DNA of 64,000 nucleotides, from positions 8,627 through 72,626 of the forward strand of contig CAYVDJ010000100.1 of NCBI GenBank assembly GCA_964450755.1, read 5' to 3'. The stretch is from JAADDG01 sp964450755 (GTDB taxonomy: Bacteria > Campylobacterota > Campylobacteria > Campylobacterales > JAADDG01). This document shows, in pieces, positions 1-6,764 of this stretch (position 1 is the stretch's first letter; each line of letters starts with the position of its first letter). The translations under genes were made by a program, and so were the position numbers. The notes under the pieces were generated by a model. The model ran no database searches. It was not told where the DNA came from and saw nothing but the letters and a program-made list of their open reading frames with translations.

Positions 1-940
1 GGGTCGGTTCAAAAAACTCTTTTGTATCAAAAAACTCTCTGATCTTTATGGACTCTTTTTCACATACATCATGACAGAGTTTGCATTTCAGACAGAGCAT
101 ATCATCAAAAAATATGACGCTTCCCTTAAAATCGCTGCTTAAAGCTCCGCTTGGGCAGATTCTGTAACAGACAGAGCAGTTGTCGCAGCTGTCGTCTATC
201 TCTTTGGAAGAACAAAAAGAGATCTTATCACTTTTAATCTTTTGATACTCTTTTGGTTTTTGTACTCTTTTTAGAACACTGTAAAGCAGTTTTCTTTTAT
301 CGGGAATGATTTTTTCTCTCTTTTTTAAACTCTCTTTGGCACTTATGGAGATGGAGGAAGTTTGCATACTCAAAGCTTTCTCTTTCATTTTTTGGGCATT
401 TTGTGAGATACCTTCTGGAGTGAAAAGCCTGAATATATCTCTTCGGGAATTTTTTTGTTCCTTTTTGCAGGAATTCTTTTTTACAAACTCTCTTTTGATT
501 CTTTTATCACCTGTTTTGGAGAGTATAAGATTTGCTTCGTCTATGGTATCTTCTATCTTTTGAAACAGAGGTTCTTTTAAACTGCACTCTTCACAGTGTC
601 CCAGATCCAAAACCGTATCTTTGATAAGTGCCAGTGAGATAAGATATTCCACATTGAATGCACTCAGACAGATAAAATTGCTTTTGCAGCTTATAACTTT
701 TTCATCACTTTTGATAAAATTGAAAAAAAATTCTTTTACACTAAAAGAGTTTAGTTTTAAAGCTTCCGTAGGACAAGCACCGATACATGCTCCGCAGGAA
801 ATACAGTTTTCTTGAAAGATACCAAGAGAGCCTTCGTTACATTTTATCGCATCTGTAAAGCAGATATCTTCACACTCTTTGCATTGGGATAATTTTGAAG
901 AGTATCTGACACAAAAGGAGGGTTCAAGTTTCAGTTTCAC
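1..940 (-). CDS. Polyferredoxin (4Fe-4S protein), C-terminus cut by window edge
   Basis: The minus-strand frame is open from a GTG at 940 to base 1, about 313 codons, and leaves the window without a stop. Cysteine clusters are readable at C20/C23/C27, at C46-C49-C52-C56P (a classic CxxCxxCxxxCP), and again near the visible end as CDNCSVCYRICP followed by CLKCKLCHDVC. That suggests three or four [4Fe-4S] clusters separated by a long Lys/Glu-rich linker. No Tat or Sec signal is seen, so it is probably cytoplasmic. Its GTG start overlaps the TAG stop of the TorD-like chaperone by one base (TAGTG), so the two are translationally coupled. In Campylobacterota such a ferredoxin plus TorD pair often precedes formate dehydrogenase genes, which would lie beyond the left edge. 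That link is inference; the polyferredoxin call is solid. Confidence 0.85.
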   Translation of the reverse strand, partial: MKLKLEPSFCVRYSSKLSQCKECEDICFTDAIKCNEGSLGIFQENCISCGACIGACPTEALKLNSFSVKEFFFNFIKSDEKVISCKSNFICLSAFNVEYLISLALIKDTVLDLGHCEECSLKEPLFQKIEDTIDEANLILSKTGDKRIKREFVKKNSCKKEQKNSRRDIFRLFTPEGISQNAQKMKEKALSMQTSSISISAKESLKKREKIIPDKRKLLYSVLKRVQKPKEYQKIKSDKISFCSSKEIDDSCDNCSVCYRICPSGALSSDFKGSVIFFDDMLCLKCKLCHDVCEKESIKIREFFDTKEFFEPT

Positions 941-1551
941 TAAACCGTTTCCTTCACATAGGCATAATCTTCTAGTAAAAATTCCAAAAGAGCTTTTGCA
1001 GCATCTTTGTAAAAAGGAGTTCTTGCCTCCTCATAGACATTTATAAGATACATTGGAGAAAATTTCAAAAGATGTTTTTGTAAAAACTCCTTTTGAAGTT
1101 TTTTCAATTCTCCCGCCGCTTTTTGATCATTGTCATCTAAAGCTTTTATCTCCCTTTTTGTCAAAAGGTGCATAAATTCGAGTTCTATTCCTATATGATC
1201 GGGAGATACGGCTCTCGCTTTGTCAAGATCTACTCTAAAGCCGTAATCGTTGTAAAAGGAGATGACACGATTATCTCCCCCACTCTCTATCATGCCGTCT
1301 TCTCTTGTATAAAAACTCTCATAGGGAATAAGATGAAGTATGGTAATGTCCGTGAAATCGACATTCAGATTCTCTTCTATAAGCTTTTGTATGCTTTTTG
1401 TATCTTTTTTTTCCCATTTGGAATAGTTTTGAAAAATATTTTCAAAATCATGACTTTTTTGCATATTTCTTAGAGTTTCTTCATCCATCTCTTGAAGAAA
1501 GAGTCTGGAAAAAAGAGCATAATAGGCATTTCTGTTTTTTGTAATAGTCAA
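940..1551 (-). CDS. TorD/DmsD-family molybdoenzyme chaperone
   Basis: A 203-residue, all-helical soluble protein with the size and pattern of the TorD/NarJ/DmsD family: an N-terminal YYALFSRLFL helix, a central segment with LIPYESFYTREDG, and FMHLLTKREI further on. Members bind the Tat signal of a molybdenum enzyme subunit and hold it until cofactor is inserted. The start is a TTG at 1551 with AAAGG eight bases upstream; no better ATG exists nearby. It lies just upstream of, and overlaps, the polyferredoxin gene. Which enzyme it serves cannot be told from the window; formate dehydrogenase is the likeliest by family habit. Confidence 0.85.
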   Translation of the reverse strand: MTITKNRNAYYALFSRLFLQEMDEETLRNMQKSHDFENIFQNYSKWEKKDTKSIQKLIEENLNVDFTDITILHLIPYESFYTREDGMIESGGDNRVISFYNDYGFRVDLDKARAVSPDHIGIELEFMHLLTKREIKALDDNDQKAAGELKKLQKEFLQKHLLKFSPMYLINVYEEARTPFYKDAAKALLEFLLEDYAYVKETV

Positions 1552-1578
1552 TTTGGAACCTTTTTTTAATCTGTTTTT

Positions 1579-1587
1579 TGGTATAGT
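1579..1587 (+). promoter_or_regulatory. Extended -10 promoter for the cytochrome c gene
   Basis: TGGTATAGT, an extended -10 element, lies 35 bases before the cytochrome start, with no clear -35 box. This matches the usual Campylobacterota vegetative promoter. Confidence 0.55.
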
Positions 1588-1621
1588 AATATAAAAAATT
1601 ATTATATCAAAGGCTCTCTGA

Positions 1622-2005
1622 ATGTTTACTTTTAATAATAACTATATTTTAAAAAAAGTTCTGTTTTTATCTGTTTTAGCCATCTTTTCCCATGCCAAAG
1701 AGAGCGGTAAGACTCTCTATTCTACAAAAGGATGTTATGCCTGTCACGGTGTGGATGCCAAAGGAAACAGCTCATATCCAAAACTTGCAAACAAACCGGA
1801 AAGTTATCTGATTTTGAGACTGAAAGCCTATAAAAAGGAGAAGATAAGATCAAAAAGAAGTGATATAATGACATCTTATGCCAAAAACCTTAGTGAAAAA
1901 GAGATAAAAGAGATTGCTTCGTTTTTAAGCGCTCTAAAGTCTGATACTACAAAAAAAGAGGAGTATTATGACGATGATTTTTTAACTAACGGTGAGGCGG
2001 ATTAA
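1622..2005 (+). CDS. Periplasmic monohaem class I cytochrome c
   Basis: This 127-residue protein has a Sec signal peptide (hydrophobic stretch about residues 11-24 ending in SHA), then one haem c site, C38-Y-A-C41-H42. M83 in the segment SDIMTSYAKNLS is the likely axial ligand. The typical class I ending EIKEIASFLSALK forms the C-terminal helix. It is a small periplasmic electron carrier of the c553 type. The gene stands alone, divergent from the TorD chaperone and convergent with nagZ, whose stop it overlaps by 4 bases. Its redox partner is not visible. Confidence 0.9.
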   Translation: MFTFNNNYILKKVLFLSVLAIFSHAKESGKTLYSTKGCYACHGVDAKGNSSYPKLANKPESYLILRLKAYKKEKIRSKRSDIMTSYAKNLSEKEIKEIASFLSALKSDTTKKEEYYDDDFLTNGEAD

Positions 2006-3126
2006 TTGCGTATTTTAAATGAATTTTTATATTTTTCTTTCAAAAAGATGATTCTCTTATTGGCTTTTATGATATTTTGGAGTAATTTTTTATCGGTTTT
2101 TGTCTCTTGATAGATGAGATTGATAAGTTTTTGGATATTTATCTCTTTATCGAGCTGATTTGCAAAAAGTAACAGATCCGCTCCCGCATTTATGGCAAGT
2201 TTGACACTCTCTTTTAAAGAGTAGTGTTTTGTAATGGCTCTCATCTGAAGGTCATCTGTTATAACAACACCTTTGTAACCGAGTTTTTTTCTCAAAAGTT
2301 CTGTGGTAATAGAGTAAGAGAGAGTTGCGGGATATCTCTCATCAAGGTTTTTGTTAAAAACATGTGCCGTCATGATCATATCTGCCATATCTGCTTTTAT
2401 CAGTTCTTTATATGGGATCAATTCTTTTTTTTGCCATTTTTTTGAGATATCTACAAAGCCTTTATGGGAATCTTTCAAAGAGGAACCGTGTCCGGGAAAA
2501 TGTTTCAAGACACTGATAACTCCCTCTTGTTTCAGTTCTTTGATAAAAATCTTTGCATATTTGGTTGCCTTTTTTGGAGATTTTCCAAAAGATCTGCCTG
2601 TTTTTACAATTACCGTGTTGTCTGGATTTAGTGAGAGATCAACAACAGGGGCAAAATCGCAGTTGATACCGTAGTTTTTCAGTTCCAAAGCCAACTGATG
2701 ATAAATTTTTTTTGCATTTTTTATCCCTTTTTCCCCCACTTTTTTTGCAGAAGGAATTTTTAAAAAGCCTTCTGTTTTACCGAGCCTTGAAACCAATCCC
2801 CCCTCTTCATCCACAGCTATCAAAATATGATGTTTTGTAAGAGATTGCAGTTGATATGTCAATCTTTTTAGCTGAAAAGGGTTTTGTATATTTTTGGCTC
2901 TTTTTCTGTTTTTGGGATCTTTGTCAAAGAGTATAACTCCGCAGATGTGGTATTTGTTGATATTTTTGATGATTTTGCTCTCCTTGTTGACAGATGTGGC
3001 ATAAAATCCGACTATCAGCATATTTCCTATCATTTTTTTGATATTTTTTTCATTCAACCACATATTTGAAGCAAAGGAGTTTAAAGCAAACAAAAAGATG
3101 ATAAAAAACAGGATATACTTTTTCAT
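2002..3126 (-). CDS. nagZ: Beta-N-acetylhexosaminidase, glycoside hydrolase family 3 (NagZ-like)
   Basis: Family 3 glycosidase. The signature KHFPGHG (about residues 208-214) followed by DSH carries the general acid Asp-His pair, and TDDLQM (about 289-294) holds the likely nucleophile Asp. NagZ removes GlcNAc from muropeptides in peptidoglycan recycling. I place the start at 3126 (374 residues): this ATG begins a clear signal peptide (MKKYILFFIIFLFALNSFA) and follows the upstream stop by one base. A longer frame back to 3189 would bury the signal inside the protein. The signal peptide means a periplasmic or exported enzyme, unlike cytoplasmic E. coli NagZ. It forms an operon with the membrane protein upstream. 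Confidence 0.9.
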   Translation of the reverse strand: MKKYILFFIIFLFALNSFASNMWLNEKNIKKMIGNMLIVGFYATSVNKESKIIKNINKYHICGVILFDKDPKNRKRAKNIQNPFQLKRLTYQLQSLTKHHILIAVDEEGGLVSRLGKTEGFLKIPSAKKVGEKGIKNAKKIYHQLALELKNYGINCDFAPVVDLSLNPDNTVIVKTGRSFGKSPKKATKYAKIFIKELKQEGVISVLKHFPGHGSSLKDSHKGFVDISKKWQKKELIPYKELIKADMADMIMTAHVFNKNLDERYPATLSYSITTELLRKKLGYKGVVITDDLQMRAITKHYSLKESVKLAINAGADLLLFANQLDKEINIQKLINLIYQETKTDKKLLQNIIKANKRIIFLKEKYKNSFKIRN

Positions 3127-3127
3127 T

Positions 3128-3877
3128 TTATATTTCCACCCTTTCAAAATCTCCGATTTCCAAAATATATCTGCCAAAAGCAAAAACAAAGAGATAATTT
3201 CCTATCAAAAAAAAGAGCCAGATAAAAATTTTCAGGTAGTGATTTATATCCAAAACAGATAATTTTAGCATAATCCACCACTTAAAAGCCTCCGCCTCTT
3301 TGATCAAAACTATGAACGGATTGATATATTTGCATTGTGAAAAACTCTCTTTGGAGTGGAGTTGTATCGTTTCAAACAGATCGTTTTGTATATAATCGGG
3401 GGGAGTTTGATAAAGAGCGATTATAAGAAGTATAAAAGTTATGATGGTTGCATTTATCCATGAGGTTATATTTTTTGTGATTGGATATTTGATATTTTTG
3501 TTTAATACTCTCTTTTTTAAAAGAAAGTTATACAAAAAAACAAGCACAAAAACATCTCCTCCAAAGAGTATAAAATCTGTTGTATTGAAATTCACAAGAG
3601 CCGCAAAAAGTGAAAGAGAGAGGATGATACCGCTAAAGAGCGAAAAAACAAAAAGAAAGACTTTTTTGGTAAAAAAGAGATAAAAAAGAGAGTTTTTTTC
3701 AAAATAGCATTTTGCCAGACAGATTCTTTTTGCAACAACAAACTCATAAGTGCTTTTGAAGATCACGATTCCTGCAAAAAGAGGGAAAAACAGAGATATA
3801 CAGCTATACTCATATAGCTTTTGCCACAAAAGAAGAGCGATAAAACCTAAAAAAGAGAAAAGTAACTGTTTTTGCAT
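3128..3877 (-). CDS. Polytopic membrane protein of unknown function
   Basis: 249 residues with about five or six hydrophobic segments: near residues 7-18, 29-43, 68-95, 104-115, 138-155 and 212-233. The second half has a soluble loop (about 155-200) rich in polar residues. I recognise no catalytic motif. It is the first gene of a two-gene operon with the exported NagZ, whose start follows its stop by one base, so a link with cell-wall recycling is possible but unproven. No family is assigned. Confidence 0.7.
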   Translation of the reverse strand: MQKQLLFSFLGFIALLLWQKLYEYSCISLFFPLFAGIVIFKSTYEFVVAKRICLAKCYFEKNSLFYLFFTKKVFLFVFSLFSGIILSLSLFAALVNFNTTDFILFGGDVFVLVFLYNFLLKKRVLNKNIKYPITKNITSWINATIITFILLIIALYQTPPDYIQNDLFETIQLHSKESFSQCKYINPFIVLIKEAEAFKWWIMLKLSVLDINHYLKIFIWLFFLIGNYLFVFAFGRYILEIGDFERVEI

Positions 3878-3957
3878 AATTTTATATTTTCAATTCCTGA
3901 ATTTATATTAAGGGCATCTTCAATGCTCTTAAGATTATAACATTTTAAAACTATTTT

Positions 3958-3966
3958 TGATACAAT
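3958..3966 (+). promoter_or_regulatory. Extended -10 promoter for leuC
   Basis: TGATACAAT is an extended -10 element 25 bases before the leuC start; AAAGGCGG provides the ribosome binding site. Confidence 0.55.
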
Positions 3967-3990
3967 CTTGCAAAAACTAAAGGCGGTTCA

Positions 3991-5256
3991 ATGGGACAGA
4001 CAATTACTGAAAAAATCTTTAGCGAACATGTAAAAAGAGATGTAAAAGCCGGAGAGATTATCAGATGTGATATTGATATGATCATAGGAAACGATATTAC
4101 TACGCCGATTTCGATAAGGGCGTTTAGAGAGAGCGGAGCCAAAAAACTTGCAAAACCGGATAATTTTTCAATCGTATTGGATCATTTTATCCCTGCAAAA
4201 GATATCGCAAGTGCAAATCAGGCGAAAATAAGCAGAGAGTTTGCTTATGAACATAACCTAAAACACTTTTTTGATGAGAAAGATATGGGGATAGAACATG
4301 CTCTTTTGCCTGAAAAAGGGCTTATCGTTCCCGGTGATGTTATCATCGGAGCTGATTCTCATACCTGTACCCACGGAGCGCTTGGGGCATTTGCTACCGG
4401 AATGGGTTCAACCGATTTGGCATTTGCAATGATAACGGGCAGTAACTGGTTTAAAGTACCCGAAGCTATCAGGGTTGTTTTCAAAGGGAAGCCAAAAGAG
4501 TTTGTTTACGGAAAAGATCTGATACTAGAGATTATCAGGATGATAGGCGTTGACGGAGCGCTGTATAAAACTTTGGAGTTTACGGGGGATACGATAAAAT
4601 ATCTTTCGATGGATGACAGATTCAGCCTTTGCAATATGGCGATAGAAGCGGGTGCCAAAAACGGTATTGTTGCTGTTGATGAGATAACAAAAGAGTTTTT
4701 AAAAGATAAAAATCTCTCAAGAGAGACAAAATATCACTATTCGGACGAAGATGCCGACTATGTGCAGACTATCGAGGTTGATGTCTCCTCTCTTGAGCCG
4801 GTTATCGCATATCCGCATCTTCCCTCAAACGGTAAACCTCTAAGCAGGGCTGTAAAAGATGATCTGGCAGTTGATCAGGTTTTTATAGGAAGCTGCACCA
4901 ACGGCAGACTTGAGGATCTAAGGATTGCCGCTAAGATACTAAAAGGTAAAAGAGTTGCAAAAAAGACCAGAATGATCGTAACTCCTGCCACCCAAAAGAT
5001 CCTAAAACAGGCTGAAAAAGAGGGGCTTGTCGATATCTTTATCGATGCAGGGGCAGTTGTGAGCAATCCTACCTGCGGAGCCTGTCTTGGCGGTTATATG
5101 GGAATTTTGGGAGATGATGAGAGATGTATCTCGACCACAAACAGAAATTTTGTGGGAAGAATGGGTGCTAGAAGCAGTGAAATATATCTTGCAAACAGTG
5201 CCGTAGCGGCGGCAAGTGCCGTAAAAGGCAAGATAGCCGATCCAAGAGATTTGTAG
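3991..5256 (+). CDS. leuC: 3-isopropylmalate dehydratase large subunit
   Basis: Aconitase-family enzyme of leucine synthesis, 421 residues, the shorter form common in Campylobacterota and archaea rather than the 470-residue enterobacterial form. The three [4Fe-4S] ligands are visible in SCTNGR (Cys near residue 302) and PTCGACLGG (Cys near 362 and 365). The N-terminus has the usual TITEKIFSEH and the substrate segment DSHTCTHGALGAFATGMGSTD. The enzyme needs LeuD, which is not in the window. The stop codon directly touches the mobA start (TAGATG), so the two genes share a transcript. The short family also contains homoaconitase, but leucine synthesis is the simplest reading. Confidence 0.92.
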   Translation: MGQTITEKIFSEHVKRDVKAGEIIRCDIDMIIGNDITTPISIRAFRESGAKKLAKPDNFSIVLDHFIPAKDIASANQAKISREFAYEHNLKHFFDEKDMGIEHALLPEKGLIVPGDVIIGADSHTCTHGALGAFATGMGSTDLAFAMITGSNWFKVPEAIRVVFKGKPKEFVYGKDLILEIIRMIGVDGALYKTLEFTGDTIKYLSMDDRFSLCNMAIEAGAKNGIVAVDEITKEFLKDKNLSRETKYHYSDEDADYVQTIEVDVSSLEPVIAYPHLPSNGKPLSRAVKDDLAVDQVFIGSCTNGRLEDLRIAAKILKGKRVAKKTRMIVTPATQKILKQAEKEGLVDIFIDAGAVVSNPTCGACLGGYMGILGDDERCISTTNRNFVGRMGARSSEIYLANSAVAAASAVKGKIADPRDL

Positions 5257-5838
5257 ATGATAAAAACTATCCCCTGCGTTATCTTTGCGGGAGGAAAAAG
5301 CAAAAGGATGGGGAGGGATAAGTCCCTTCTTCCTTTTGGAGGATTTGAGAGTCTGACTCTCTATCAGATGATGAGGTTCAAACCCTGCTTTGAGAATGTG
5401 TTTATCAGTTGCAAAGATAAAAACAAGTTTGATTTTGAGGGAAATTTTATAGAAGATATAAAAGATTTCAAAGATCACTCCCCTCTTATCGCTCTTGTAT
5501 CTGTGTTTGAACAGTTAAAACACAATCATATCTTTGTTTTGAGTGTGGATTCTCCATTTTTTGGAATGGATGATTTTTACAGGCTTTATGAAAATATCGA
5601 TAAGGGTTTTGATGCCGTTGTTGCAAAGCAGGGAGGCAAAATTCACCCTCTTTGTGCCATCTATTCAAAAAATATTCTCCTAAAAGCCAAAGAGTTTTTA
5701 AAAAACAAAAAACACAGACTGCAAACTCTTTTAGAGGAGTCAAAAACAGAATATGTCTGTTTTGACAAAGAGATGAGTTTTGCAAATCTAAACTATCAAA
5801 AAGATTATGAAAATGCAAAAAGGATTTCAAAATGGTAA
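5257..5838 (+). CDS. mobA: Molybdenum cofactor guanylyltransferase
   Basis: 193 residues beginning with the nucleotidyltransferase signature AGGKSKRMGRDKSLLPFGG, followed by a central DSPFF segment that matches the metal-binding Asp region of MobA. MobA transfers GMP from GTP to molybdopterin to make the MGD cofactor of formate dehydrogenases, nitrate reductases and related enzymes. It begins at the base after the leuC stop and overlaps the next gene by 7 bases. With the TorD chaperone and polyferredoxin nearby, the organism evidently makes DMSO-reductase-family enzymes. Confidence 0.9.
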   Translation: MIKTIPCVIFAGGKSKRMGRDKSLLPFGGFESLTLYQMMRFKPCFENVFISCKDKNKFDFEGNFIEDIKDFKDHSPLIALVSVFEQLKHNHIFVLSVDSPFFGMDDFYRLYENIDKGFDAVVAKQGGKIHPLCAIYSKNILLKAKEFLKNKKHRLQTLLEESKTEYVCFDKEMSFANLNYQKDYENAKRISKW

Positions 5839-6119
5839 GACATATAGTATTTTTTAAACTGCCGGACAACTCTTCTGAAAAAATCAAAGAGCTTAAAGAT
5901 ATGCTTTTGGGGATGAAAGGCAAAGTGGAAGTTTTGGCAGATCTGGAAGTGGGAGTAAATTTCAGCCAGTCGCCAAGAGCGTATGATCTGGCTTTGATTA
6001 CTGACTTTAAAAGCAGGGATGATTTAAAAACCTACTCCACACACCCCAAACATCTGCCTATCGTAGAATTTATAAAAAAGAGTTCCATTGAAACGAAAGT
6101 GGTGGACTTTGAGAGGTAA
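5832..6119 (+). CDS. Dabb (stress-responsive alpha/beta barrel) domain protein
   Basis: A 95-residue protein that is a single Dabb domain: it opens with MVRHIVFFKL and contains LEVGVNFSQSPRAYDLALITDF and YSTHPKHLPIVEFIK, the family pattern. These small ferredoxin-like folds form dimeric barrels; bacterial roles are mostly unknown. The start overlaps the mobA stop by 7 bases, so it is the third gene of leuC-mobA-dabb. No catalytic function is assigned. Confidence 0.85.
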   Translation: MVRHIVFFKLPDNSSEKIKELKDMLLGMKGKVEVLADLEVGVNFSQSPRAYDLALITDFKSRDDLKTYSTHPKHLPIVEFIKKSSIETKVVDFER

Positions 6120-6144
6120 AGTATAAATTATCCTGATTTTTGGA

Positions 6145-6150
6145 TATACT
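6145..6150 (+). promoter_or_regulatory. -10 element for the 167-residue unknown gene
   Basis: TATACT lies 26 bases before the start at 6176, in a short AT-rich gap. No -35 box is seen. Confidence 0.4.
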
Positions 6151-6175
6151 AAGTAAAATTTTGAAAGTATAAAAT

Positions 6176-6679
6176 ATGAATTTTAATGAGCTGGAAACGG
6201 ATAAAAAAGAGAAACTTCACCAGATGATACTCAAAGCTGCAATGAGTGTCGGAGGCAAAAACTTTTTTCTTAAAATGATAGAAGATATCAAAAAAGAGAC
6301 AAAACATCCTCTTTTAAACAAAAGTATGGCTTTTAGGTGGACAATGGGTAGAATGAGCTGGAACAAACCTGTTTACAAAGATACGCTTACACTCCTGTTT
6401 GAGGGAATGAAAAATGAGGAAAAAAACGGCAGTATCCTTGCCTCTTTGGCACCTCGAAAGCACAAAACAACCTCAAATATGATGAGAGCTTTAAAGCCTT
6501 TGAAATTTACTGCAATGCCAAAAAACCAAAAAGAGGGAGAGGGATTTTCTTTTGCGGTTTTTGATGTGATAGAGGGTGAAAATACGAAAGTATCGGATAT
6601 GTTTAAGACAATATTTTTTTATAATATTGATTTTGCAAAAAAAGCGTTAAATTATGAAGAGAAACAAAATGGACGGTAA
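6176..6679 (+). CDS. Unknown conserved-looking protein, 167 residues
   Basis: I do not recognise a family. The protein is basic, with an N-terminal helical half (LETDKKEKLHQMILKAAMS, then KKETKHPLLNKSMAFRW) and an unusual Met/Trp-rich centre (MGRMSWNKPVYKD). A mixed C-terminal part follows with FSFAVFDVIEGENTKVSDMFKTIFFYNIDF. No signal peptide or membrane segment is present. It has its own -10 element and a clear coding pattern. A 31-codon frame starts inside its last codons (see 6669-6764). It is convergent with addB. Confidence 0.75.
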   Translation: MNFNELETDKKEKLHQMILKAAMSVGGKNFFLKMIEDIKKETKHPLLNKSMAFRWTMGRMSWNKPVYKDTLTLLFEGMKNEEKNGSILASLAPRKHKTTSNMMRALKPLKFTAMPKNQKEGEGFSFAVFDVIEGENTKVSDMFKTIFFYNIDFAKKALNYEEKQNGR

Positions 6680-6764
6680 AACAAGGTCAGATTGCAAAGC
6701 GGTGAGGTGGGACGGGTTGCCAAAATATGCTGATGGCTACTCTCTGTTACAGAGAATGATATAG
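6669..6764 (+). CDS. Possible 31-residue small protein overlapping two genes
   Basis: An ATG in a different frame within the last codons of the upstream gene opens a 31-codon frame ending at TAG 6762-6764. It contains SDCKAVRWDGLPKYADGY. Base composition here is richer in G than the neighbouring intergenic DNA, which argues that something is conserved. It overlaps the antisense 3' end of addB by 28 bases. There is no strong ribosome binding site apart from coupling to the upstream gene, so it may be chance. Confidence 0.25.
   Translation: MDGKTRSDCKAVRWDGLPKYADGYSLLQRMI

Noticed and set aside
306..815. Two plus-strand frames at the left end
   Set aside because: Both lie antisense to the polyferredoxin, whose Cys motifs prove the other strand codes.
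3127..3189. Longer N-terminus for NagZ
   Set aside because: It would overlap the upstream membrane protein and place the signal peptide internally; the ATG at 3126 is right.
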